A stretch of 63,016 nt of DNA from an uncultured Peptoniphilus sp. (GTDB taxonomy: Bacteria > Bacillota > Clostridia > Tissierellales > Peptoniphilaceae): the NCBI GenBank assembly GCA_902489255.1, contig CABTZF010000005.1, forward strand, positions 1 through 63,016. The letters are read 5' to 3'. The notes beneath the pieces are model-generated. The model saw only the letters and a list, made by a program, of their open reading frames with translations. It was not told the DNA's origin and searched no databases. How positions within the stretch are numbered: the stretch's first letter is position 1; each line of letters opens with the position of its first letter. Positions 34,030-42,549 of the stretch are shown here, piece by piece. The position numbers were made by a program, and so were the translations under genes.

Positions 34030-35324
34030 GATATGACGATTTAATAATGAATATAGAAGATAGGATTGGAAAATTCAGGTCTTTTGGAAATATAAGAATT
34101 AAAAAGTTCTTAGAATATTTTGAAAGTCCTGAAAATTCTCTAAAAGTCATACATGTTGCTGGGACGAACGGCAAGGGTTCATGTTCTTATTTTCTAAAAG
34201 AAATATTAAAAAGTGATTTTAAGGTGGGGTTATATACATCTCCTCACCTTTTTTCACATAGAGATAGAATAGTAATTAATGATAGGGTAATTTCAGAAGA
34301 AGATTTTGTAAAAATCGGGCAGGAAATTTTAGATAAAGAAAAATATATTATAGGTGAGTATGGTAAGTTAAATAATTTTGAATTTTTAACAGCTATGGCT
34401 ATAATTTATTTTCAAAGAGAAAAATGCGAGCTGGTAATTTTAGAAGTCGGCATGGGAGGAAGAGCGGACTCCACTAACATTATTGAAGATAAGAACAAAT
34501 TGATTTCAATAATAACTTCAATTTCTTTTGACCATATGAAATATTTGGGAGATACTTTAGAAGAAATTGCCCTTGCCAAGGCCGGAATCATCAGTAGAGA
34601 TGGTTTAGTTGTTACGTCTAATACCGAACCTAAAATTTTAAAAGTTTTAGAAGAAGAAACTCTAAAGAAAAATGCTGATATTTTTTATTCAAAAGATATA
34701 AAAACCAATATAATAGAATCTGATTTGCAGGGGTCGAAATTTTTTATGACCTTAGATAAAAAATATTCAGTAACCTTGGATCAAATTGGAACTTATGAGA
34801 TTGAAAATGCAGTTTTGTCCTTATATGGTCTTTATATCCTTGTAAGGAAAAATATAATTAAGTATGATTTTAAAAAGGCTGTTAAAAGAATAAAGGGTGT
34901 AAGGTGGAAGGGACGGATGGATCTTGTAAGTAAAAATCCTATGATTTTGCTTGATGGAGCCCATAATTTAGATGCAATTAAAAAATTAAGAATTAATTTA
35001 AGTAATTTCAAATATGATAAACTTTATCTTATTACAAGTATATTAAAAGACAAGGATCATAAAAATATGATTAAAGAAATTTCACCTTGTGCAAATCAGA
35101 TTATTTTAATTAATTTAGCCAGCCATAAGAATGAGGACCTTGAAATTCTAAAAAAAGAAGCCGGAATATATGAGAATAAGATAATAATCATTGAGGATTT
35201 GGAAAAATCTTTAAAATATTTATATACTAATGTTTCAGACAATGATCTTATTTTAATAACCGGGTCATTAGAATTGGTTAAAGAGTTTTATAAACTTAAT
35301 GTTGATAATAAATTAAATTTTTGA
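34026..35324 (+). CDS. folC: Folylpolyglutamate synthase / dihydrofolate synthase
   Basis: A 432-residue Mur-ligase-superfamily enzyme adding Glu to (dihydro)folate. It carries the P-loop HVAGTNGKGSCSYF (43-56), YTSPHLFSHRDRI (70-82), LEVGMGGRADSTN (about 138-150), FDHMKYLGDTLEEIA with the conserved His, and WKGRMD...LLDGAHNLDA (about 296-322). All the canonical catalytic segments are intact, unlike the paralogue at 38712. The valS-folC order with an ATGA overlap is widespread in Firmicutes. Confidence 0.94.
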   Translation: MRYDDLIMNIEDRIGKFRSFGNIRIKKFLEYFESPENSLKVIHVAGTNGKGSCSYFLKEILKSDFKVGLYTSPHLFSHRDRIVINDRVISEEDFVKIGQEILDKEKYIIGEYGKLNNFEFLTAMAIIYFQREKCELVILEVGMGGRADSTNIIEDKNKLISIITSISFDHMKYLGDTLEEIALAKAGIISRDGLVVTSNTEPKILKVLEEETLKKNADIFYSKDIKTNIIESDLQGSKFFMTLDKKYSVTLDQIGTYEIENAVLSLYGLYILVRKNIIKYDFKKAVKRIKGVRWKGRMDLVSKNPMILLDGAHNLDAIKKLRINLSNFKYDKLYLITSILKDKDHKNMIKEISPCANQIILINLASHKNEDLEILKKEAGIYENKIIIIEDLEKSLKYLYTNVSDNDLILITGSLELVKEFYKLNVDNKLNF

Positions 35325-35343
35325 CTTGAATTGGAGGATTATA

Positions 35344-35697
35344 GTGAACGAATATTTAAAAAGATATAGATATTATCTATTAATCACATTAATTTATTAT
35401 TTGTTTCCGTTTTTTCTAATGAAGGATACGGGAAGCGCTATGCTAATTTTATTAGTATTATTACCAATGTTAACAATATTTATTTCATTTTCTTTTGCAA
35501 AGAATAATTCTTTTAAATTGCATTTTTCAGTTATAGTTTTCTTAATTTGGATTCCTAATTGCTATTTTATGAATAGCAGTGCTCTTATTTATTCTTTTAT
35601 ATATATGTTTATTAGTTTGATAGGACAGAGTTTAGGTTTTTTTCATATAAAAGAAATTTATATTGAATTATTTAAGATAAAAACAGTGAAAATATAA
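35344..35697 (+). CDS. Small four-helix membrane protein, unknown
   Basis: A 117-residue protein with about four hydrophobic segments (roughly 10-26, 33-50, 58-76 and 80-99) and a short basic tail. I do not recognise a family. GTG 35344 is chosen because GGAGG (35333-35337) lies six bases upstream; an earlier TTG at 35326 has none. It follows folC by 19 bases and precedes the amidohydrolase-ligase set. Confidence 0.6.
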   Translation: MNEYLKRYRYYLLITLIYYLFPFFLMKDTGSAMLILLVLLPMLTIFISFSFAKNNSFKLHFSVIVFLIWIPNCYFMNSSALIYSFIYMFISLIGQSLGFFHIKEIYIELFKIKTVKI

Positions 35698-35721
35698 GAG
35701 GATAACAAAAGAATATTTTAT

Positions 35722-35799
35722 AGGTGTAAGGAATTGAGCGAGCCTTGAATTTAATAAAATATTACTTAATAAAAATGATGATTGATAAAAAGGTGTAAG
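35722..35799 (+). repeat. Duplicated initiation-like motif (AGGTGTAAG x2)
   Basis: The nonamer AGGTGTAAG occurs at 35722-35730 and 35791-35799, each followed within a few bases by TTG. The second copy is the ribosome site of the next gene; the first would open only a four-codon frame. It could be a duplication relic. Confidence 0.4.
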
Positions 35800-35801
35800 T
35801 A

Positions 35802-37862
35802 TTGGTGAGAATGATGGATAATAAAAATCAAGTTATAGATAAAATAAATAATCTTGAAAAAATTTTTTCTGTAAATAAATATAATGGAAAAGAGGGAAAG
35901 GAATTTTTTATAAAAAAAGGAACTATACCAATAATGATTTCAGCTCCTCATGCAGTTAATCATAAGAGGGAAGGAAGAATGAAAGATGCCGACTTATTCA
36001 CAGGATCAATTTCTTTATACTTACAAGAACTTACAAATTGTCATTTAATTTGTGCTACAAATTTAACTCATTCAGATCCCAATTATTCACCTGAGGATTA
36101 TTCTTCATATAAGAAGGAGTTAAGAAAGTATATTGAAGCTAATGATATTAAGCTACTTATAGATTTTCACGGCTGCGATAAATATAAAGAATGTTCGGTA
36201 GAATTGGGAACTATAGATAATGACCTTTCATCACTAAATAATTATATATTTATTAAGGACTTATTTGTATGCACTTTTGAATTATTTCTAAAAAATCATG
36301 AAAAAAATAAAGTTTTTATAAATCAACAATTTAAGGCGTCTAATGAAAACACTATAACAAATTATATCCATAGACTATGTAATATTCCCACTATTCAAAT
36401 TGAAGTTAATAATCTTTTAAGAAACCTCTATGAAAAAGATAATGAAGAAGGGACCTACAATTTTATTAGGGCTTTTATTTATATAATAGAAACCTTAAAA
36501 AAAGTTGATTGGAGAGCAAACAGTTTTAAACTACTAAAAACAAATCAGGCAAAAAGGCACAAGCCCCAAGATGTGGCTTATGTAAGCTATAATAATCTAT
36601 CAAGGAGCCTTAATATAGATAATATTAATGATATTTTGTCTGCCTATAATTTTGGGCTGGCAAATAAAGAGGGGCAAATTGAACTTATTCATCTTGATAA
36701 TAGTGAGCTTGATAAAGATGGGGACAAGCTGAAGACTGATGATGAAATTTTATTAACCAATAGACTAATTTTTGGAATTTTTGGAAGAGATTGGATAGAT
36801 AGAGAAGTCTTAGGTGAAGAATCTAAACTTTTAGGTCTACCAATAGTCCTTCATTTATATAAGAAGATAAATATAGGCATTGGGATGCCGAAAGCTAATA
36901 AAATAGCAGATATATCTTTTTCACAGGCCTTATATGACAGGGTAAAAGACTTGTCGGATGATTTCGATTTTTACGTTTATAATAAATATGTAGATGTAAA
37001 AATCCCTATTGATTTTACAAAAGCTTATTATGGAGATTTAGGCAGAGTAAATAAAAATAATATTCCTGTAGAAAGGATAATGATGCCTAGATTTTATAAG
37101 CTTCTCCTTGCTTATCTTAATTATCCCTTCAAAAATATAAGAAGAGAAGAATATTTAATATTATTTGAAAAATTGGATAAAGATGCAAAGAAAATTTTTT
37201 CTGAAAATTATAAAAAAATGCCGGGTGAAAATTTTTATTCCTTAATAGAAGCTGAAGAGATTAGAGAAAAAGATCTTTTGAAAATTATTGATATTCAAAT
37301 GAATATTGTTGCGAATAAAACAGAATTATTAATATTTCCAAAAAGAAAATATAAGGATAGCAATAAAGTAAGTTATAAAACTCATTTTAAGAGTTTAAAG
37401 GCTAAGTTGTTAAAATTTTATGTCGGTTGTTCTTTCTTTCTTTTAAGGAGCAGTTGGGCCATGGAAACGGATGACAGACACGGGATAGTGCGAGTATCTC
37501 CCAATATTATGAAATTATTGGGCGTAGAAGATAATGATAAAATAGATATAAATTATGGGGCTGAAAAAGTAATTGCAAGAGTTCTTAGTGATGAGAGCTG
37601 TGAAGATTTTATTATTGAAATTCCAGCAACAATTAGGCTTAAGTTGGGAATGAACAGCATTGGTGACATAGTTAAAGTAAATAGAAATATGGAATATAAT
37701 TTTAAAAGACATTCAATAGAACAGGCAATAACATTTTTAGGTACTTTATTGACAGTAATAACTTTAAACTGTTCAATACTTATTAAGTTTCTTATAATGT
37801 TTGTTGTTTTTCCTTTGATGATGTGGTGGATTTTAAATGAGGAAAGAATTAAGGTAAAATGA
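35802..37862 (+). CDS. Membrane-anchored N-formylglutamate-amidohydrolase-like protein with CDC48-N-like barrel
   Basis: A 686-residue multidomain protein. Residues 40-230 resemble the FGase/HutG zinc amidohydrolase fold: SAPHAVNH (47-54), DFHG (121-124), VELG (133-136) and IQIEVN (198-203) match its metal and substrate motifs. Residues 255-510 are unrecognised and predicted helical. Residues 558-630 look like a double-psi barrel related to the CDC48/VAT N-domain (VRVSPNIMKLLGVEDNDKID, then IIEIPATIRLKLGMNSIGDI). Two C-terminal hydrophobic helices (640-660, 661-678) anchor it. The TTG at 35802 has AAGGTG six bases upstream; GTG 35805 is possible. The next gene's ATG overlaps its stop. It probably cleaves or trims an amide product of the two ligases that follow; this is inference. 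Confidence 0.7.
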   Translation: MVRMMDNKNQVIDKINNLEKIFSVNKYNGKEGKEFFIKKGTIPIMISAPHAVNHKREGRMKDADLFTGSISLYLQELTNCHLICATNLTHSDPNYSPEDYSSYKKELRKYIEANDIKLLIDFHGCDKYKECSVELGTIDNDLSSLNNYIFIKDLFVCTFELFLKNHEKNKVFINQQFKASNENTITNYIHRLCNIPTIQIEVNNLLRNLYEKDNEEGTYNFIRAFIYIIETLKKVDWRANSFKLLKTNQAKRHKPQDVAYVSYNNLSRSLNIDNINDILSAYNFGLANKEGQIELIHLDNSELDKDGDKLKTDDEILLTNRLIFGIFGRDWIDREVLGEESKLLGLPIVLHLYKKINIGIGMPKANKIADISFSQALYDRVKDLSDDFDFYVYNKYVDVKIPIDFTKAYYGDLGRVNKNNIPVERIMMPRFYKLLLAYLNYPFKNIRREEYLILFEKLDKDAKKIFSENYKKMPGENFYSLIEAEEIREKDLLKIIDIQMNIVANKTELLIFPKRKYKDSNKVSYKTHFKSLKAKLLKFYVGCSFFLLRSSWAMETDDRHGIVRVSPNIMKLLGVEDNDKIDINYGAEKVIARVLSDESCEDFIIEIPATIRLKLGMNSIGDIVKVNRNMEYNFKRHSIEQAITFLGTLLTVITLNCSILIKFLIMFVVFPLMMWWILNEERIKVK

Positions 37863-38719
37863 GTAAAAAATTAAAAGGATATTTGCTTGCAAGATATACT
37901 AATATGTCAAATTCTTATACTTGCAAAAGATTAGTTGAAGAAGCTGAAAAACTTAATATTGACCTAAAGACAATAGGCATTCACGATGTTATGATTTGTG
38001 GGAATGAAATTTATCATAAAAACAAAAATTTAGATAAAGTGGATTTTATTATAAATAGGCATAAACATGGAAATTTAAAAGATAAATTAAATGCTTTAGG
38101 AGAAAGATCCTACAATAATATCAATTCTTTTAATATTTATTTAGATAAATTTTTACAAATGGAAAATATCTCATCTCCTAATTTTTTAAAGGCAAAATAT
38201 TTTTTAGCTACAGCTGACAAATCATTTGGAGAAATATCAGATATTTTATCCGAACCTTTTATTGCTAAGGGACTGAACGGGTCAGAAGGTAACGAGGTTT
38301 TTCTAATTAAAAACACTGAAGATTTAAAAAGTTTAGAAAAATCCTATCCAAGGGATAAGGAAATTTTATTTCAAGAATTTATAACAACTTCTATAGGAAG
38401 AGATATTAGATTGTATGCAATTAAGGGTGATGCTGTAGCTGCGATGCTACGAAGGACAGAAAAAGATTTCAGGGCAAACTTTGCCCTGGGAGCCAGTGTC
38501 GAAGCATATCCTATTGATGAAAAGTTAAGGAAAATTGCCGAAGATATTTATAGAATTACTAAGCTTGATTTTGTCGGAATTGATCTCTTATTTGGGGAGA
38601 ATGATTTATATTTTTGCGAGGTAAATGTAATGGCTGGGATTCGAGGTATAGAAAAGGCAAGCGGACTAAATATTGCCGGTAAAATCTTAGAATCAATAAG
38701 GAATGATTTTAATGAATAG
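37859..38719 (+). CDS. RimK-type ATP-grasp ligase
   Basis: A 286-residue ATP-grasp enzyme with RimK-family spacing: FIAKGLNGSEGNEVFLI (134-150, ATP-binding Lys137), FQEFI (171-175), GRDIRLYAI (180-188), the DFRANFALGASVE loop (203-215), DFVGIDLLFG (237-246) and the Mg ligands in CEVN (253-256). RimK relatives form amide bonds between a carboxylate and an amino acid through an acyl-phosphate, for example Glu onto S6, coenzymes or peptides. The loop after EVN, usually SNAGF, is VMAGI. It is coupled by overlap to the amidohydrolase before it and to the Mur-type ligase after it. Confidence 0.9.
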   Translation: MSKKLKGYLLARYTNMSNSYTCKRLVEEAEKLNIDLKTIGIHDVMICGNEIYHKNKNLDKVDFIINRHKHGNLKDKLNALGERSYNNINSFNIYLDKFLQMENISSPNFLKAKYFLATADKSFGEISDILSEPFIAKGLNGSEGNEVFLIKNTEDLKSLEKSYPRDKEILFQEFITTSIGRDIRLYAIKGDAVAAMLRRTEKDFRANFALGASVEAYPIDEKLRKIAEDIYRITKLDFVGIDLLFGENDLYFCEVNVMAGIRGIEKASGLNIAGKILESIRNDFNE

Positions 38720-40025
38720 AAAAAAGGCTGAAGACTATATTTTTACTTCATATATGAAAGCAAGTAAATTTCAGGACTACAATAAAAAAGATAGTGAAAA
38801 AAGAAAACCCCATCTTACAAAAAATATTTTAGAAAATTTGTCCAAATCTGTAAATATTGGGGTCACAGGTTCTAAGGGTAAGGGTAGTCTAGCTAATATG
38901 ATTTCTCAAATTCTTCAAACTCAATTTAAGGTTGGCCTATTTACAAGCCCTCATATTTATACGATAAATGAAAGATTTAAAATTAATGGTGTAGAAATAT
39001 CAGATGAAGACTTTGTAAGAATAGTTGGGGAAGTAAAAAAATATTTTGATCCAATAATCTCACAACTGCCAAAAGATGAATGTCTAAGTCCTATTGGAAT
39101 TGAAGCTGCAATTGCTTTAACTTATTTTAATGAAAATAATACGGATATCAATATAATGGAATTTGGCAAGGGAGCAAAGTATGATGATGTTAATAATGTT
39201 ATTCATAAGTATTCATTAATAAATTCAATTTTTTTTGAACACAAGAGGGAACTTGGCGATAACATTGAAGAAATTGCAAGAGATAAATGTATGATTATAA
39301 AAAGAGGTCAAATTTGTGCCTATAGCGGAAAGCAAGAAGAGAGCCTTTTAAAAATTATTAGGGAAAGGGCAAGAGAAATGGGAGTGCCTTTAAAAGTTTA
39401 TGGAGAAGATTTTTATGAAGAAAATGTTTCTTATACTTTGGAAGGTATGAAGTTTGATGCGGTGTTGCCCGATTTGAGAATTAATGATTTATTAGTTCCT
39501 TTGATTGGGGATTATCAAGTTAGAAATGCTATGTTGGCCCTTATTGTATGCAAGGATATAATAAAAACTATGGATATAGCGGGTGTAAGAGAAAATTTAA
39601 AAAAATTAAAATATCCGGCAAGGTTTGAAATAATTTCTAGAGATCCTCTAATAATTTTAGATGCCTGCATAAATAGGAAAAGTGCAGAAGAGATAAAAAA
39701 ATCTTTAAAAGCTTTAAAAATTAATAAACTTACAAGTATTATAGGCATACCTGATGATAAGGATTATTTTGGAGTTGCCAAGGAGATGAAGGAAATTTCA
39801 ACAGACATAATTCTTACAAAATCTTCAAATCCCCATTATATTTTCACATCCGTACAAAGAGAAAATTTATCGAAGAAAAAAATTGATGTAAAAGAAAGTT
39901 CGAATATAAAAGAAGCTATAGAACTTGCTAAGAAAAATTGCCTACCTATAATAATTTTAGGAACCACATCCTTAATTTCTGAAAGCAAGTTATATTTTAA
40001 TAATATAAAAGATAAATTGTTTTAA
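38712..40025 (+). CDS. Divergent Mur-ligase / FolC-like amide ligase
   Basis: A 437-residue Mur-superfamily ligase clearly related to FolC: P-loop GVTGSKGKGS (50-59), LFTSPHIYTINERFKINGVEISDEDF (76-101), EHKRELGDNIEEIARDK (176-192) and YPARFEIIS (about 304-312). Key FolC sites have drifted: E-VGxGGxxDxTN is EFGKGAKYDDVNN (150-162), and LDGAHN is LDACIN. It is therefore unlikely to be a second folate enzyme; a paralogue with a new acceptor is more plausible. ATG 38712 has AAGGA nine bases upstream and is preferred to 38703. It overlaps the ATP-grasp gene by eight bases and is followed by pyrC 17 bases later. Confidence 0.85.
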   Translation: MNRKKAEDYIFTSYMKASKFQDYNKKDSEKRKPHLTKNILENLSKSVNIGVTGSKGKGSLANMISQILQTQFKVGLFTSPHIYTINERFKINGVEISDEDFVRIVGEVKKYFDPIISQLPKDECLSPIGIEAAIALTYFNENNTDINIMEFGKGAKYDDVNNVIHKYSLINSIFFEHKRELGDNIEEIARDKCMIIKRGQICAYSGKQEESLLKIIRERAREMGVPLKVYGEDFYEENVSYTLEGMKFDAVLPDLRINDLLVPLIGDYQVRNAMLALIVCKDIIKTMDIAGVRENLKKLKYPARFEIISRDPLIILDACINRKSAEEIKKSLKALKINKLTSIIGIPDDKDYFGVAKEMKEISTDIILTKSSNPHYIFTSVQRENLSKKKIDVKESSNIKEAIELAKKNCLPIIILGTTSLISESKLYFNNIKDKLF

Positions 40026-40042
40026 TTGTTAAGAGGTAAAAA

Positions 40043-41299
40043 ATGATTATTAAGAATGGAAGGGTTATAGACCCGTCTGAAAATCTGGATAAAATCACAG
40101 ATATTGAAATTAGAAATGGAAAAATTTATAAAATAGGGAAAATTAATAGCAAAGATAAAGAAATAATAAATGCCGAAGGATTAATTGTAGCTCCGGGCTT
40201 TGTTGATGTTCATGTACATTTTAGAGATCCGGGATTTACTTATAAAGAAGATTTATATTCAGGATCCCAAGCTGCTATAGCGGGAGGCTTTACATCTGTT
40301 GTCTGTATGGCAAATACCAAGCCTATAATGGACAATAAAAAAAAGCTTTTAGATTTTTATAAGAGGACAAAGGACCTTCCCCTAAATATTTATACCGCTT
40401 CAGCATTAACAGAAAATTTTGAAGATGAAAAATTAGTTAATATGGAAGAACTTTTAGAAGCGGGAGCAGTTGCCTTTACTGATGACGGTATTCCCAACAG
40501 AAATTCAAAATTATTATTAGAGGCTATGAAAGAAGCGAAAAGATTAGGGACCCTTATTTCTTTTCATGAAGAAGATCCGAATTTAATAGAAAACAACGGT
40601 ATAAATCATGGAAAAATTTCAGAAAAATTAAATATTTACGGGTCTCCAAGTTTGGCAGAGTCTTCATTTATAGCAAGGGATGTTGAATATGCTCTTTACA
40701 CCGGAGCAAGGATAGATATACAACATATTTCTACAGCTAGAGGTGTAGACCTAATTCGTTATGGGAAGTCCAGGGGAGCAGATATTTTTGCGGAGGTCAC
40801 CCCCCATCATTTTACTTTAACTGACACAGCACTTTTAGAATATGGCACAAATGCAAAAATGAATCCACCTCTTAGAGAAGAAAAAGATCGCCTGGAAATT
40901 TTAAGGGGAATAAAAGATGGGACCTTAGAAGTAATAGCTACAGACCATGCACCCCATTCAACAGAAGAAAAAGATAGAGAAATTTGTAGGGCTCCATCAG
41001 GAATCATAGGATTAGAAACTTCTCTTGGAGTAGGAATTAGAGAACTTGTAGAAAAAGGGCTTATATCAATTAATAAACTTATTGAACTTATGTCTACAAA
41101 CCCATGTAAAAAATATAAGTTAAAGGGAGGAAATTTAAAAGAAAATTCTGATGCCGATATAGTCATTTTTAATCCTAAGCTCAGGTATTCTTTGGATGTT
41201 TTTAAATCAAAGTCTTCAAATACTCCCTTTAAAGGACAAACCTTAATTGGTAGAGTAATTTATACGATTCATAATGGAGAAATTGTTTATAAATTTTGA
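40043..41299 (+). CDS. pyrC: Dihydroorotase
   Basis: A 418-residue class I dihydroorotase catalysing carbamoyl-aspartate cyclisation in pyrimidine synthesis. Metal motifs include VDVHVHFRDPG (54-64), the ATDHAPH segment (about 299-305), and the Asn in CMANTKPIMDN. No other pyr gene adjoins it, and it may be co-transcribed with the ligase genes upstream (AGAGGT in the 17-base gap). Length is standard. Confidence 0.94.
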   Translation: MIIKNGRVIDPSENLDKITDIEIRNGKIYKIGKINSKDKEIINAEGLIVAPGFVDVHVHFRDPGFTYKEDLYSGSQAAIAGGFTSVVCMANTKPIMDNKKKLLDFYKRTKDLPLNIYTASALTENFEDEKLVNMEELLEAGAVAFTDDGIPNRNSKLLLEAMKEAKRLGTLISFHEEDPNLIENNGINHGKISEKLNIYGSPSLAESSFIARDVEYALYTGARIDIQHISTARGVDLIRYGKSRGADIFAEVTPHHFTLTDTALLEYGTNAKMNPPLREEKDRLEILRGIKDGTLEVIATDHAPHSTEEKDREICRAPSGIIGLETSLGVGIRELVEKGLISINKLIELMSTNPCKKYKLKGGNLKENSDADIVIFNPKLRYSLDVFKSKSSNTPFKGQTLIGRVIYTIHNGEIVYKF

Positions 41300-41412
41300 C
41301 AAAGAAATTTTATTTTATTTTTTATAAAGTTTTTCATATGGAAGCTAATAAAAATCAAATATTGATTTGAAAGATGAAAAAAATTATAAGTTATATTGGA
41401 GGTGGTGTTAAA

Positions 41413-41658
41413 ATGACAAAACAATTTAAACATGAACCTGATGGATATATTCCCTTATTAGATACAGATAAGGGTGAGTTAATTAGACCCTACTGGATAA
41501 AAGATGACGAAGTATTGTTATATTTTCCAAATCTGTTAGGCACGGAGAAAAAATCTAAAATAAAAAAGTGCATTATAATTAATACATTAACAAAAGAAGA
41601 ACTCATTAAATACCAAAAAGAAGGAAGAATTCCTATAGATTATAAACTTGAGGAGTAG
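41413..41658 (+). CDS. Small hypothetical protein upstream of an ADP-ribosylglycohydrolase
   Basis: An 81-residue soluble protein with a YWIKDDEVLLYFPNLLG segment (26-42) and a basic/acidic C-terminus. I recognise no family. ATG 41413 has GGAGGTGG (41399-41406) seven bases upstream and is preferred to 41374. It is five bases from the ADP-ribosylglycohydrolase gene, so the two are a likely pair. Confidence 0.6.
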   Translation: MTKQFKHEPDGYIPLLDTDKGELIRPYWIKDDEVLLYFPNLLGTEKKSKIKKCIIINTLTKEELIKYQKEGRIPIDYKLEE

Positions 41659-41663
41659 ATAAA

Positions 41664-42437
41664 ATGAGTAAATTAAGAGATGCAATTTATGGATTTGCTG
41701 TGGGAGATGCCTTGGGAGTTCCTTATGAATTTATTAAAAGAGGAATATTTACTTGCACAGATATGATTGGTTTTGGGACTTGGAATCAGGAAGTGGGCAC
41801 TTGGTCAGATGATACAAGCATGACACTTGCCACTTGTAAGTCCATAAAAGATAAGGGATATATAGATATAAATGATATTCAAAATAATTTTAAAAAATGG
41901 TTATTTGAAGAAAAATTTACAGCGAATGGAAAAACTTTTGATGTGGGAGGCACAACACACGAAGCCCTAAGCTTAGGGTACGGTTTAGATGATTATTATT
42001 CTAATGGAAACGGATCATTAATGCGGATTTTACCTCTTGCCTTCACAGATGCGAGTGATGAAGAAATACGAAAAGTTTCTGCTATAACGCATGCTCATGA
42101 GATTTCTATGAGTGCCTGTGTAAATTATGTTCATATTGCAAGAGATTTATTAAATAATAAACCGTATATAAACGAAGAATTAAAAAACAAATCGGAAGAT
42201 GAAATTCAATCTACCGGATTTGTGCTTAATACCTTGGAAGCGAGTTTATGGTGTATTTTAAATTCAAATTCTTACAAGAAAGCAGTATTAAAAGCTGTAA
42301 ATCTTGGAGATGATACAGATACAACAGCAGCAGTAACTGGAGGATTGGCGGGAATCATTTATGGTTATGAATCAATTCCTAAAGAATGGATACAAAAATT
42401 AAAAAATAAAAAGTTAATTGAAGAGTGTTTATTTTGA
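41664..42437 (+). CDS. ADP-ribosylglycohydrolase (DraG/ARH family)
   Basis: A 257-residue protein with the ARH dinuclear Mg site motifs: YGFAVGDALGVPYEF (9-23), GTWSDDTSMTLATC (about 44-57), GNGSLMRILPLAF (about 113-125), ITHAHEISMSACV (about 139-151) and NLGDDTDTTAAVTGGLAG (about 209-226). Members remove ADP-ribose from Arg or Ser of proteins, or from DNA or nucleotides. No ADP-ribosyltransferase is visible in the window. GAGGAG precedes the ATG. It could also act in ADP-ribose salvage. Confidence 0.93.
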   Translation: MSKLRDAIYGFAVGDALGVPYEFIKRGIFTCTDMIGFGTWNQEVGTWSDDTSMTLATCKSIKDKGYIDINDIQNNFKKWLFEEKFTANGKTFDVGGTTHEALSLGYGLDDYYSNGNGSLMRILPLAFTDASDEEIRKVSAITHAHEISMSACVNYVHIARDLLNNKPYINEELKNKSEDEIQSTGFVLNTLEASLWCILNSNSYKKAVLKAVNLGDDTDTTAAVTGGLAGIIYGYESIPKEWIQKLKNKKLIEECLF

Positions 42438-42549
42438 CTTGATAAGTTTTACAATTTTGTTATTATTATCGGACTTACTTGTTTTATTAATTAAATATAT
42501 ACAATAACATAAAATTAGTTTATAATTTTATAAAGTATAAGGAGGTTTT

